A DNA stretch of 64,000 nucleotides from an uncultured Ulvibacter sp. (GTDB lineage Bacteria; Bacteroidota; Bacteroidia; Flavobacteriales; Flavobacteriaceae). Each line of letters begins with the position of its first letter. The first letter of the stretch is position 1. A program made the translations under genes and the position numbers. The notes below the pieces were generated by a model. It searched no databases. It was not told the origin of the DNA and was given only the letters and a program-made list of their open reading frames with translations. Below, one piece after another: positions 23,749-31,883 of this stretch. The stretch is from the NCBI GenBank assembly GCA_938083445.1, contig CALKCP010000010.1, positions 1-64,000 on the forward strand. Reading direction: 5' to 3'.

Positions 23749-24975
23749 TTGAAAACCCTTCTTATCATAGGACATACTTTTCCTGAACCTACTACTACTG
23801 CAGCGGGAGGAAGAATGATGCAGTTAATTGATTTATTCTTAGAACAGGAGTATGAGATTAGCTTTGCGAGCACTGCGAATTCTTCGGAAAGGTCTGAGGA
23901 TTTATCTAAGCTTGGAATCGCCACTGAAAATATTGAGTTAAATGATAGTAGTTTTGATGTGTTTATTTCAAAACTGAAACCTGCCGTCGTTGTTTTTGAT
24001 CGTTATATTACGGAAGAACAATTTGGATGGAGGGTTTCTGAGCAAGCTCCAGACGCCTTAAGAATATTAGATACTGAAGATTTGCACTTTCTTAGAAAGG
24101 CTAGGGAGGAAGCCATTAGAACAAATAGACCTGTAACTGAAGCCAATGTATTTACCGATACTGCAAAGAGAGAATTGGCGAGTATATTGAGGTCGGATAT
24201 TTCACTAATTATCTCTGAATATGAAATAGAATTGCTTCAGAAGACATTTCGGATTTCTTCAGAAATACTTCATTATTTGCCTTTTTTAGTCAATAAACGA
24301 TCAAAAAGAGCCAAAAAAGAGCCTTTTTTTGAAAAAAGAGCAGATTTCATCACTATTGGTAATTTGCTTCATGCTCCGAATGTGAATTCCGTTTTACGGT
24401 TAAAAAAAGACATTTGGCCGCTCATTCGCAAAGAACTCCCTCAAGCCAATCTATGTATTTATGGCGCTTATGCTCCGCAGCAAATTGCTGAATTACACAA
24501 TGAAAAAGAAGGCTTCCTTATTCTTGGTTGGGCGACAGATGTTTTTGAAGTAATGCAGGCTGCTAAAGTTTGTTTAGCTCCAATTCAATTTGGAGCAGGT
24601 CTTAAAGGAAAACTATTGGATGCTATGATGCACGGAACACCATCGGTAACCACAGCTATTGGTGCCGAAGGTATGTGTGGAGATCTTCCTTTTTCGGGTA
24701 GTATCCAAGAGGATTCAAAAGAATTTGCCAATGCTGCAGTCAGGTTGTATACGCAGCAAAAATTATGGTTAAAATGTCAAGCTTATGGATTCGATATTAT
24801 TGATAATCGCTTTTTGAAAGAACTATTTTCTGAAGACTTCAAGCAACTTTTAATACGTATTCAAAGCAATATAAAAGAACACCGCGAGCATCATTTTATC
24901 GGTCAGGTCTTGCAAGATCAAACCTTAAAAAGCACCAAGTATATGAGCAAGTGGATAGAAGAGAAGAATAGCTAA
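23749..24975 (+). CDS. Glycosyltransferase, GT-B fold (GT4-like)
   Basis: A 408-residue GT-B enzyme. The N-terminal Rossmann domain opens with LLIIGHTFPEPTTTAAGGRMMQL; the C-terminal donor-binding half has FITIGNLLHAPNV, LGWATDVFEVMQAAKVCLAPI, and GAGLKGKLLDAMMHGTPSVTT, the typical E(x7)E-like region with Lys. It would transfer a nucleotide-activated sugar in the cytoplasm, maybe to a cell-surface polysaccharide. The start is TTG at 23749, giving a standard N-terminus. It ends 5 nt before the convergent TPR gene. Donor and acceptor unknown. Confidence 0.83.
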   Translation: MKTLLIIGHTFPEPTTTAAGGRMMQLIDLFLEQEYEISFASTANSSERSEDLSKLGIATENIELNDSSFDVFISKLKPAVVVFDRYITEEQFGWRVSEQAPDALRILDTEDLHFLRKAREEAIRTNRPVTEANVFTDTAKRELASILRSDISLIISEYEIELLQKTFRISSEILHYLPFLVNKRSKRAKKEPFFEKRADFITIGNLLHAPNVNSVLRLKKDIWPLIRKELPQANLCIYGAYAPQQIAELHNEKEGFLILGWATDVFEVMQAAKVCLAPIQFGAGLKGKLLDAMMHGTPSVTTAIGAEGMCGDLPFSGSIQEDSKEFANAAVRLYTQQKLWLKCQAYGFDIIDNRFLKELFSEDFKQLLIRIQSNIKEHREHHFIGQVLQDQTLKSTKYMSKWIEEKNS

Positions 24976-24980
24976 TGGTG

Positions 24981-25934
24981 CTATTTATAGAATCTAGCCA
25001 AATCACTTTCTGCGGCTATAAATCCGAAGGAATTCCAATCCTCACCAGCGACTATTTCCTTTAGAATTTCACTGGCGTTCTCTTTATAACCATTGTAGTA
25101 TAGCCAATTTGCAAAGGTATATTTTAGAGCAGTATTGGATGAATTAGCATTCGTTGAGGTTGGGTAAATGTCGTTCTGTTCTAGTTCGCCTTTGTAAAAT
25201 AAACAAGCGCGGTAATAAGCCGTGTTCTCAATAACATGCATCCCTGGTTTAATATTGCGTAAATAATTTTCACCAGCAGTTTTACGTCCAAGTTTATTAA
25301 AAACCATATATATCCAATGTGTAGCAGAAACAACATTATCTGGATTGTTCGATGTTTCGAGGCATCTCTTAAAGGCTTGAACCGACGCCTCCTTTTCATC
25401 AATTAAATAATAGGCCAATCCCAAATGATAATAGATATTACCATGCAAAGTACTTACCGGTATGTTTTGTGCATTTGGCATTCCATCTTCCTCAATCTGG
25501 TTTTCTTTTCCCTTGATAAGATCGGCGGCTCTTGTAAGATCGAGAATAGCTTTGTCAAACGCCCGAATCGTGATATATCGATGCCCGCGATGGCGATACA
25601 AACGCGCATCATTTGGATATTTTTTTAGTGCTTCTGAATATATTTCGATAGCCTCCAGATAGTTTCCCATATACGCGGTGAATCTACCAAGCCAGATTAT
25701 ATTTTCAATGTTGTTAGATTCGAGTTCAAAGGCTTCTTTTTTAGCTGTAAACCTCTTGATTAATTCTTCTGAAGGAGCTTTGGATCGGAGCGTATCTCCG
25801 CTCAAAGAAATGGCTTCATACGCTTGGTTTATAAATTCCGACTTGCTCGTTGTGCCGGTATCTGTATTTTTCGTATTCGAATTATTACAACCAAAAAGGG
25901 AAGTTATAAATATTAAAGCGATGAGTCTTTTCAT
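24981..25934 (-). CDS. TPR-repeat lipoprotein
   Basis: A 317-residue lipoprotein (MKRLIALIFITSLFGC, lipid Cys16) with a Thr/Ser/Asn-rich linker and at least four tetratricopeptide-like repeats. The clearest are at about 82-115 (GNYLEAIEIYSEALKKYPND), 116-145 (FDKAILDLTRAADL) and 172-200 (EKEASVQAFKRCLE). Such proteins form scaffolds at the periplasmic face. It is monocistronic and faces the long gene-free stretch upstream. Confidence 0.8.
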   Translation of the reverse strand: MKRLIALIFITSLFGCNNSNTKNTDTGTTSKSEFINQAYEAISLSGDTLRSKAPSEELIKRFTAKKEAFELESNNIENIIWLGRFTAYMGNYLEAIEIYSEALKKYPNDARLYRHRGHRYITIRAFDKAILDLTRAADLIKGKENQIEEDGMPNAQNIPVSTLHGNIYYHLGLAYYLIDEKEASVQAFKRCLETSNNPDNVVSATHWIYMVFNKLGRKTAGENYLRNIKPGMHVIENTAYYRACLFYKGELEQNDIYPTSTNANSSNTALKYTFANWLYYNGYKENASEILKEIVAGEDWNSFGFIAAESDLARFYK

Positions 25935-26146
25935 GTTGTTTTTAATTCTAATTGTAAATATAAGCGTTTTGATATTTTGAAACTAAAAAGACAAGAGCGT
26001 TTATTGCCTTCAAAGTTTGCAAGAAAAGACCTCAGATAGTGCCAAAGTTTTTGATAAATTCCTTCAGTATAATGGAAGAATCTTCCTAAGAGCTTTGTTG
26101 GTGCATAGCTTCATCTTTTAAGGGTGAAATTCACTATTTTTTAAAT

Positions 26147-26164
26147 ATACGTGTATACACGTAT
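26147..26164. repeat. 18-bp perfect palindrome, possible operator
   Basis: ATACGTGTATACACGTAT is its own reverse complement. It ends exactly on the first base of a TTG that could be a -33 element, the position expected of a repressor or activator site. Confidence 0.5.
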
Positions 26165-26303
26165 TGTGCGCATTGAATAGTAGAAGTATCTTGCATTCAG
26201 GTTAATAAACAATAAGTATTACATCTTGAAGTCATCACTCTTGCTACGATGTTGAGGACAGATATCAAAAAGAAGCTCACTTGCTACTGAGCTTCTTTTT
26301 TTT
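26164..26303 (+). ncRNA. Candidate small RNA unit (promoter to terminator)
   Basis: TTG (26164-26166), a 20-nt spacer and TATCTTG (26187-26193, one T short of consensus) form a promoter-like element predicted to start near 26199. About 100 nt later comes a strong terminator. Between them only a 13-codon ATG frame exists (26249-26290, reaching into the terminator stem). The octamer CTTGCTAC occurs twice: in the body (26240-26247) and as the terminator loop (26280-26287). This looks like a stand-alone RNA, but there is no family match I can name. Confidence 0.35.
26268..26303 (+). terminator. Strong orphan rho-independent terminator
   Basis: A 12-bp stem AAAAGAAGCTCA/TGAGCTTCTTTT, loop CTTGCTAC, followed by more T (nine T in a row in total at the end). 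No forward gene lies upstream of it within 1.2 kb. Confidence 0.75.
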
Positions 26304-26550
26304 GTTTACATCCTTCTCAAAATGTAAGTCTTCATCATCTTCAATTCAAACGAATTTTCGGAGTACAATCCAACATTTTTTCAACACAAATAAAGGAGTT
26401 TCCTTATCTCTAGCGGAATCACTAACGGGGATAGCTTTCTTTATCCGGTTTTTTAGCTAGCATTTAATAATCGTAATTGATACAGGAGTTGCGAATAAAT
26501 TTCAATTTTAAACTACAGAAAATAATTTAATGGTTATTTTTATAGACCAT

Positions 26551-26595
26551 TGTAACTATTGTTACACAGGTATCCGTCAGAAAATTATATTTTTG
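26551..26595 (+). promoter_or_regulatory. Operator dyad and promoter of the sulfite dehydrogenase operon
   Basis: TGTAAC-TATT-GTTACA (26551-26566) is a perfect 16-bp dyad. After exactly 21 nt comes TATTTTTG (26588-26595), a perfect -7 box. The dyad centre falls near -41 of the predicted start, the class II activator position of Crp/Fnr proteins. The same dyad with the same spacing is found before the convergent membrane protein gene at 29.9 kb. Confidence 0.65.
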
Positions 26596-26625
26596 ATTGA
26601 TATAATTTGTTATTCTCTTGAATAC

Positions 26626-27846
26626 ATGAAAAGACGAAACTTTGTTAAGAAGGCTGCGCTTGCATCGATGATTTCATTGGTAGGAATTGATATCGTTTTT
26701 GGGAGTTCAATTCCGGAAGGATATCAACCACTAGCTTTACAAGATCCAGATCCATTTAAATTATTCGATTTGGACAAAGGGATGGTCGTTCTCAACGATA
26801 AACCATGGAATATAGAGGCTCAAGCACATTTGCTAGATGACAAAATTACGCCCAATAAGCATATGTTCATTAGAAATAATGGCCTTATACCAGAAAATAT
26901 AGATGCAAATACATGGTCATTGACTATCGACGGGGAATCGGCACAAGAGGTTAAATCATATTCTATATCCGAATTAAAATCTAAATTTCAAGAGTATACG
27001 TATCATCTAACCTTAGAATGTGGAGGAAATGGTCGTAGCGAATTTGATCCACCTGCCAAGGGAAATCAGTGGACTATCGGGGCAGTTTCCTGTGCAACCT
27101 GGACGGGAGTTCGACTTAAAGATGTCTTAGAAGATGTCGGTATAAAAGAGAATGCGGTGTATATTGGATATCATGCTGCCGATATTCATCTTAGCCTTGA
27201 CCCCAAAAAGGAACCCATTTCGCGTGGTGTGCCTATGATAAAGGCCTTACAAGATGAAACGCTTATTGCTTACAAAATGAATGGTGCCGATATTCCGTTG
27301 GCGCATGGATATCCATTGCGTTTGGTAGCTGGTGGCTGGCCGGCTTCGGTTTCGGGTAAATGGTTAAATGGTATAAGCGTTCGAAATATTGTCCATGACG
27401 GAACTAAAATGACCGGTACTGCATACCGAGTGCCCTGCAACCCTGTTGGGCCGGGTGAGAAGGTGAAAGACGAAGAGATGTGTATTATCGAATCGATGCC
27501 CGTAAAATCACTCATTACCTACCCCAAAACGGGTGCGACCATAAGGGAGGGAACGAAGCTTTCGATAAGAGGGCATGCTTGGGCAGGCGAATTAGAAGTT
27601 TCAAAAATGGAATATTCTATCGATTTTGGATCGTCTTGGGATGATTGTGGCATAGAGCTGCCTTCCAATCGTTTGGCATGGCAACATTTTTCAGCAGCGA
27701 TTTCGTTCCCTAAAAAAGGCTATTATGAAGTTTGGGCTCGAGCAACAGATGCTCAAGGGCTAAGTCAACCCATGCTTTTACCTGGATGGAATCCAAAAGG
27801 CTATCTCAATAATGCGTGTCATAGAATCGCAATAAAGGTTGTTTAG
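26626..27846 (+). CDS. Sulfite dehydrogenase, molybdopterin subunit (SoxC/SorA-like)
   Basis: A 406-residue exported enzyme of the sulfite oxidase family. The N-terminus KRRNFVKKAALAS is a twin-arginine-type signal, fitting export of a folded Mo cofactor protein. The molybdopterin domain has the Mo-ligand Cys132 in TLECGGNGRSEF and IGAVSCATWTGVRLKDVL; the C-terminal dimerisation domain begins about residue 305 (MPVKSLITYPKTGA). It should oxidise sulfite to sulfate and pass electrons to the cytochrome encoded 2 nt downstream. The ATG at 26626 is preferred; the longer frame from 26530 would include the operator and promoter. Confidence 0.88.
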   Translation: MKRRNFVKKAALASMISLVGIDIVFGSSIPEGYQPLALQDPDPFKLFDLDKGMVVLNDKPWNIEAQAHLLDDKITPNKHMFIRNNGLIPENIDANTWSLTIDGESAQEVKSYSISELKSKFQEYTYHLTLECGGNGRSEFDPPAKGNQWTIGAVSCATWTGVRLKDVLEDVGIKENAVYIGYHAADIHLSLDPKKEPISRGVPMIKALQDETLIAYKMNGADIPLAHGYPLRLVAGGWPASVSGKWLNGISVRNIVHDGTKMTGTAYRVPCNPVGPGEKVKDEEMCIIESMPVKSLITYPKTGATIREGTKLSIRGHAWAGELEVSKMEYSIDFGSSWDDCGIELPSNRLAWQHFSAAISFPKKGYYEVWARATDAQGLSQPMLLPGWNPKGYLNNACHRIAIKVV

Positions 27847-27848
27847 GA

Positions 27849-28328
27849 ATGGAAGAAGGTCTTAAGTTTAAACAACAGGTGAAGCATATTTATCGAGCCT
27901 TAGCAACCTTTGTAGTGCTTTCTGCTGTAATCACAAGTACAATAATATATGTAATGACAGACCCAACATTATCATTATTCAAAAAGACACCATTGGAAAG
28001 TGACTATGTGATGTCACCAATGGAGGTAGATGACGATAGAATAGAAAATGGAATTCATGTACGCACGGGTCTAATTGAGGCTGAAGGTTTAATGGAAGTT
28101 GTTTACAATTGCACCAATTGCCATTCTTCCAAATTGGTTATCCAGAATAGAATGAATAAAGAAAATTGGATGGCTACAATACGCTGGATGCAGGAAACTC
28201 AAAATTTGGCAGATCTTGGATTAAACGAAGAAATAATAGTCAATTATTTAGTGAGCAATTATCCTCCTGTCAAAAAAGGAAGAAGAACCCTATTATCGAG
28301 TATTGAATGGTACAATCTTGAAGATTAA
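27849..28328 (+). CDS. Membrane-anchored monoheme cytochrome c (SorB-like)
   Basis: A 159-residue protein with one N-terminal membrane helix (about 15-36) and one heme-c motif, CTNCH (Cys88, Cys91, His92). After the heme site, MNKENWMATIRWMQ provides candidate Met ligands. It starts 2 nt after the molybdopterin subunit, so it is almost surely its electron acceptor, as SorB is for SorA. Unlike SorB it is anchored in the membrane, which would deliver electrons toward the respiratory chain. The heme-binding call is firm; the pairing is inferred from position. Confidence 0.82.
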   Translation: MEEGLKFKQQVKHIYRALATFVVLSAVITSTIIYVMTDPTLSLFKKTPLESDYVMSPMEVDDDRIENGIHVRTGLIEAEGLMEVVYNCTNCHSSKLVIQNRMNKENWMATIRWMQETQNLADLGLNEEIIVNYLVSNYPPVKKGRRTLLSSIEWYNLED

Positions 28329-28362
28329 TTTTTGAGATAATTTATAGAATAAAAAAGTTGTT

Positions 28363-29238
28363 ATGGAAAAGTATTTACAAGCATTTATTGATTCATTTAT
28401 AGGAAATTTGAATTGGACTTGGGATTCAATAATATTTCAGGTTCCCTGGTATACTAATTATTTTTGGGGGCTAATAGTAATTTCAATAGTAGCATGGGCA
28501 CTAGAGATTGTATTTCCTTGGCGGAAAGACCAATCTATCATTAGAAAAGACTTTTGGTTAGACGGGTTTTATATGTTTTTTAATTTTTTCATTTTCTCTA
28601 TTGCTATTAGTGGCTTTTATAAGTTGTTGGAAGTCTTTTTTATTGATTTTGGGATTACAGCCAAAAGCTTATCCATAATAGATATTTCTACCTTTCCAAG
28701 TTTGTTGCAACTTTTAGTCTTTTTTGTATTGTTAGATTTTGTTCAATGGGCTACCCATATATTACTTCATAAATACCCCCTTCTTTGGAGGTTTCATAAA
28801 GTACATCATTCGGTAAAAGAAATGGGGTTTGCCGCACATCTTCGCTACCACTGGATGGAGAATATTTTTTACAAGCCATTAAAAGTATTTGCTGTAATGC
28901 TATTAGGTGGATTTGAACCAGAACAAGCTTATATCGTGCATTTTATTGCGATCACAATTGGGCATATAAACCATTCCAATGTGAAAATAACTTGGGGACC
29001 CTTTAAATATATATTTAACAATCCTGTGATGCATTTGTATCATCATAGTTTGGTGCTTCCTGAAGGCAAGTACGGCGTAAATTTTGGCATTAGCCTAAGT
29101 CTGTGGGACTATATATTTAAAACCAATTACATCCCTGAGGACAGTGGAAATGTTGAGCTAGGATTTCCTGGAGATGATACCTTCCCAACAGATTTTATTC
29201 GTCAGGAAGTATATGGTTTTGTAAAACCAAAAAAATAG
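28363..29238 (+). CDS. Sterol-desaturase/fatty-acid-hydroxylase superfamily protein
   Basis: A 291-residue integral membrane di-iron enzyme with about four helices. The histidine boxes are visible: HILLH (about 130), FHKVHHS (about 145), HLRYHWMEN (about 160), HINHS (about 205) and HLYHHS (about 225). The superfamily hydroxylates or desaturates lipids. It follows the cytochrome gene by 34 nt and should be in the sulfite dehydrogenase operon, which is not a textbook pairing. Its substrate is unknown. The convergent membrane protein gene ends 4 nt after it. Confidence 0.85.
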   Translation: MEKYLQAFIDSFIGNLNWTWDSIIFQVPWYTNYFWGLIVISIVAWALEIVFPWRKDQSIIRKDFWLDGFYMFFNFFIFSIAISGFYKLLEVFFIDFGITAKSLSIIDISTFPSLLQLLVFFVLLDFVQWATHILLHKYPLLWRFHKVHHSVKEMGFAAHLRYHWMENIFYKPLKVFAVMLLGGFEPEQAYIVHFIAITIGHINHSNVKITWGPFKYIFNNPVMHLYHHSLVLPEGKYGVNFGISLSLWDYIFKTNYIPEDSGNVELGFPGDDTFPTDFIRQEVYGFVKPKK

Positions 29239-29242
29239 GAGG

Positions 29243-29920
29243 CTATTTTGTTTCAGAAAGCCTAAGACCATCGATCAATATGGTTGCTCCCATAACTAAG
29301 AGCCATAGTGCTTTTATGTGAAAAAGAGGTTTGTAAATTTCGAAGTTATCTGGAATTCCAAGTATGATTGCCATGGCAGTAAGTCCAAACAATATTGTGA
29401 ACCAGCCCACGTATCTGCTTACTATCTTCCATTTTACAAATCCTGCTCCTAACAAAACGAAGCCTACGCCCGAAAAGATTCTCCCAAAACGCACAAAACA
29501 AGTTACATATTGGTTTGTGAAAAGGGTTCCTGTCATGAACTCTTCAATTTCTAAAGCCGATTTTCCGAGTGTTTGGCCAATACCCCAGGCGCCATAGTTA
29601 TAATAAAATGCCGCTGCAATTGCTAAGGTAAAAGTCCCTATAACAATCATTCCTGCTCCCGGTAATATTAAAATCCCATAAGGTCTTCTTCCTATAATAG
29701 AGGTGAGTGCAAAAATTGCAATTCCCATCGTTACCCATCCAAAAATATGAATTCTGTACATCCAAATCCAATACCATAAATTTTCATTTACTGCCGTAAA
29801 GTCGGAAGCTACAAGATATTCACCAATATGATGTGGGGAAAGTATCCATCCTCCCCATAGCATGAGCGCTGCAAGAAGGAACATCCATCCTGTAAACCTA
29901 GTTTCGAAATTTTTCAACAT
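29243..29920 (-). CDS. Polytopic membrane protein of unknown function
   Basis: A 225-residue protein with about six or seven membrane helices and several His, Trp and Tyr residues at helix ends (for example WYWIWMYRIHIFGW at about 50). I do not recognise a family; the DoxX and cytochrome b561 patterns are not clear. I start at the ATG at 29920: the longer frame to 30034 would run through the dyad and promoter. Because it shares the operator of the sulfite dehydrogenase operon, it is probably expressed under the same condition, for instance as a transporter or membrane electron carrier; this is inference only. Confidence 0.65.
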   Translation of the reverse strand: MLKNFETRFTGWMFLLAALMLWGGWILSPHHIGEYLVASDFTAVNENLWYWIWMYRIHIFGWVTMGIAIFALTSIIGRRPYGILILPGAGMIVIGTFTLAIAAAFYYNYGAWGIGQTLGKSALEIEEFMTGTLFTNQYVTCFVRFGRIFSGVGFVLLGAGFVKWKIVSRYVGWFTILFGLTAMAIILGIPDNFEIYKPLFHIKALWLLVMGATILIDGLRLSETK

Positions 29921-29940
29921 ACCTTTTAAGATCTTTTGGG

Positions 29941-29984
29941 CAAGGTACTTATTAAGAGCATATCCGAATGTAACATTGGTTACA
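29941..29984 (-). promoter_or_regulatory. Operator dyad and promoter of the unknown membrane protein
   Basis: TGTAAC-N4-GTTACA (29969-29984) is followed on the reverse strand, after 21 nt, by TACCTTG (29947-29941), a near-consensus -7 box. Dyad, 4-nt spacer and 21-nt distance equal those at 26551-26595. Confidence 0.6.
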
Positions 29985-30088
29985 CAGACTGGAATAAATC
30001 CACGTTTGTTCAGGAAGTGATGTGCTTTCAGCATAAAGGTTATAGCTCATTCTTAGTAAATCCATATCTTCGCTTCTTAATATTAATT

Positions 30089-30541
30089 ATGCCATTGAAT
30101 ATTGTCCTTTTTGAACCAGAAATCCCTACGAACACAGGAAATATAGGCAGGCTTAGTTTGGCAACCGGAAGTAAACTACACTTGGTGAAACCTTTCGGCT
30201 TCGAACTTAGCGATAAGCGTGTTAAACGGGCTGGTCTTGATTACTGGCAGCATTTGGATCTAAAGATCTACGAAAGCATAGGGGAGTTCTTCGAGATACA
30301 TCGAGACAAGTCATTCGCCTTCTTTTCGAGTCACGGAACCAAAGATTATTGGGATATTGATTATGAAGAGGATTTGTTTTTAATTTTTGGAAAGGAGTCA
30401 GTTGGCCTGTCTGAGGCTGTTACCAAAGCCCATTCTAATAAACTATACAAAATACCACTTCATAGTTCGCATATAAGAAGTATCAACCTAGCAAATGCTG
30501 TGAGCGTTGCTGTGTATGAAGGACTGCGTCAACTTCGTTGA
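30089..30541 (+). CDS. trmL: tRNA (cytidine34-2'-O)-methyltransferase TrmL
   Basis: A 150-residue SPOUT methyltransferase that methylates the 2'-hydroxyl of the wobble nucleotide of tRNA-Leu isoacceptors. Motifs: MPLNIVLFEPEIPTNTGNIG at the start, KPFGFELSDKRVKRAGLDYW, FGKESVGLSE (motif 2), and HSSHIRSINLANAVSVAVYE (motif 3, trefoil knot). I start at the ATG at 30089; the longer upstream frame overlaps the divergent gene's control region and is not family-like. Confidence 0.92.
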   Translation: MPLNIVLFEPEIPTNTGNIGRLSLATGSKLHLVKPFGFELSDKRVKRAGLDYWQHLDLKIYESIGEFFEIHRDKSFAFFSSHGTKDYWDIDYEEDLFLIFGKESVGLSEAVTKAHSNKLYKIPLHSSHIRSINLANAVSVAVYEGLRQLR

Positions 30542-30610
30542 TTTGTTTGAATCGTCCTATGCTATGAGCACTATATCCTCATAAACCAAATAATCAGTAG
30601 TACTTTATAG

Positions 30611-30618
30611 TATCTTTG
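30611..30618 (+). promoter_or_regulatory. -7 element of the DEAD-box helicase gene
   Basis: TATCTTTG, a perfect TAnnTTTG box 24 nt before the ATG. A half-site TGTAACACAG follows at 30629 but its second arm is missing. Confidence 0.45.
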
Positions 30619-30642
30619 CCAAAACATTTGTAACACAGACCT

Positions 30643-31878
30643 ATGCACTTTACCGAGTTTGCCCTTAATAAACCCATTCTAAAAGCAATTTTTGAAAAGA
30701 ATTACGATACCCCTACCGATGTCCAAAAAGAAACGATACCCCTAGTTTTAGCAAAAAAAGATGTCGTTGTTTCTGCGCAAACGGGTACTGGAAAAACAGC
30801 AGCTTTTGCATTGCCTATTCTTCAGTTATTGTTTCATCAGCAAGATGCAAGTTCGAATGTGAAGCATATAAGGGCACTGGTTATAAGTCCAACGAGGGAA
30901 CTCGCAGTTCAGATTGAAGAGGAGTTTAAGGATTATGGAAAATACACCCACTTGAAATCAACCTGTGTTTTTGGAGGTACCTCAATAGAAGCGCAGAAAA
31001 ATATTCTTAGAAAAGGTGTGGATATCCTTATTGCAACGCCGGGCAGGTTGCTCGATCTTCGTAAGCAGGAAGTAATAAATTTTGACAAAGTTGAGGTGCT
31101 GGTTTTAGACGAAGCCGATTTAATGCTCGATATGGGCTTTATTGATGATGTTCAGAAAATAGAGCGCATGTGTCCTGAAACAAAGCAGACGCTCATGATT
31201 TCAGCGACGATGCCAGCGAAGGTCGTTCAATTGGCGCGTACAATTTTAACAGAACCTGAACGAGTGGAAATTACGCCTTCAGTTGCTGCTGCTAAGAGTG
31301 TGAATCAGTTGTTGTATTATGTGCCAAAACCAGATAAAATTGAATTGTGTTTGCAATTGCTTCGGAAAGAAATAGAAGGAAATATTTTAATTTTCAGAAG
31401 AACAAAAAATGGTGTTGAAAAACTAGAGCAGACCTTATTAAAAAATAATTTTAAAGCGGAAAGTTTGCACGGAGATAAAACGCAGAGCGCTCGTCAAAAG
31501 GCGTTAAACAGTTTTAAAAACGGCGAAGTTAATATTTTGATTGCTACAGATGTCGCTTCTAGGGGGATCGATATTGAGGATTTAGACGCGGTTATAAACT
31601 TCGACTTACCAAATGTTCCTGAGACGTATATCCATAGAATTGGTCGAACAGGAAGGGCTGGAAAGACAGGGACATCGCATTCATTTTGCGCTGCCGATGA
31701 AAAAAGTTATGTAACGAGTATTCAGAAATTAATTAAAAAATCAATTCCAGTCGTTGAAGACCATCCCTACGTGCTAGACCCAAAAGCGAAGCCACAAGTT
31801 CATAAGAAAAAGGGAAGCAAACATAAGTCCGGTCGAAAATCTGCAGCTTCAAAGAAGAATAAAAAGCGGTGGTATTAA
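30643..31878 (+). CDS. DEAD-box RNA helicase (RhlE-like)
   Basis: A 411-residue ATP-dependent RNA helicase. Motifs in order: Q-motif TPTDVQKETIPLVL (about 23-36), motif I AQTGTGKT (45-52), Ia SPTRELAVQ, II LDEAD, III SATMP, and in the second domain RGIDIEDLDAVINFD and VI HRIGRTGRAGK. A Lys/Arg/Ser-rich tail of about 30 residues ends the protein and probably binds RNA. Role: ribosome assembly or mRNA turnover, often cold-induced. RhlE is the closest subgroup by architecture, but the exact orthologue is not certain. Confidence 0.93.
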   Translation: MHFTEFALNKPILKAIFEKNYDTPTDVQKETIPLVLAKKDVVVSAQTGTGKTAAFALPILQLLFHQQDASSNVKHIRALVISPTRELAVQIEEEFKDYGKYTHLKSTCVFGGTSIEAQKNILRKGVDILIATPGRLLDLRKQEVINFDKVEVLVLDEADLMLDMGFIDDVQKIERMCPETKQTLMISATMPAKVVQLARTILTEPERVEITPSVAAAKSVNQLLYYVPKPDKIELCLQLLRKEIEGNILIFRRTKNGVEKLEQTLLKNNFKAESLHGDKTQSARQKALNSFKNGEVNILIATDVASRGIDIEDLDAVINFDLPNVPETYIHRIGRTGRAGKTGTSHSFCAADEKSYVTSIQKLIKKSIPVVEDHPYVLDPKAKPQVHKKKGSKHKSGRKSAASKKNKKRWY

Positions 31879-31883
31879 ATGTA

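Larger units (their letters stand above)
25935..26625. other. Long gene-free stretch with regulatory elements
   Basis: A 691-nt stretch with no credible protein gene. It holds, in order: an 18-bp palindrome (26147-26164), a promoter-like TTG-N20-TATCTTG, a strong forward terminator (26268-26303), and then the dyad and -7 box of the sulfite dehydrogenase operon. The part 26304-26550 shows nothing I can name. Confidence 0.6.

Noticed and set aside
29936-30088. Extended TrmL frame
   Set aside because: It runs antisense through the dyad and promoter of the divergent gene; the normal TrmL start is the ATG at 30089.
30626-30642. TGTAACACAG before the helicase gene as a third operator
   Set aside because: Only one half-site matches; the GTTACA arm is missing and it lies downstream of the -7 box.
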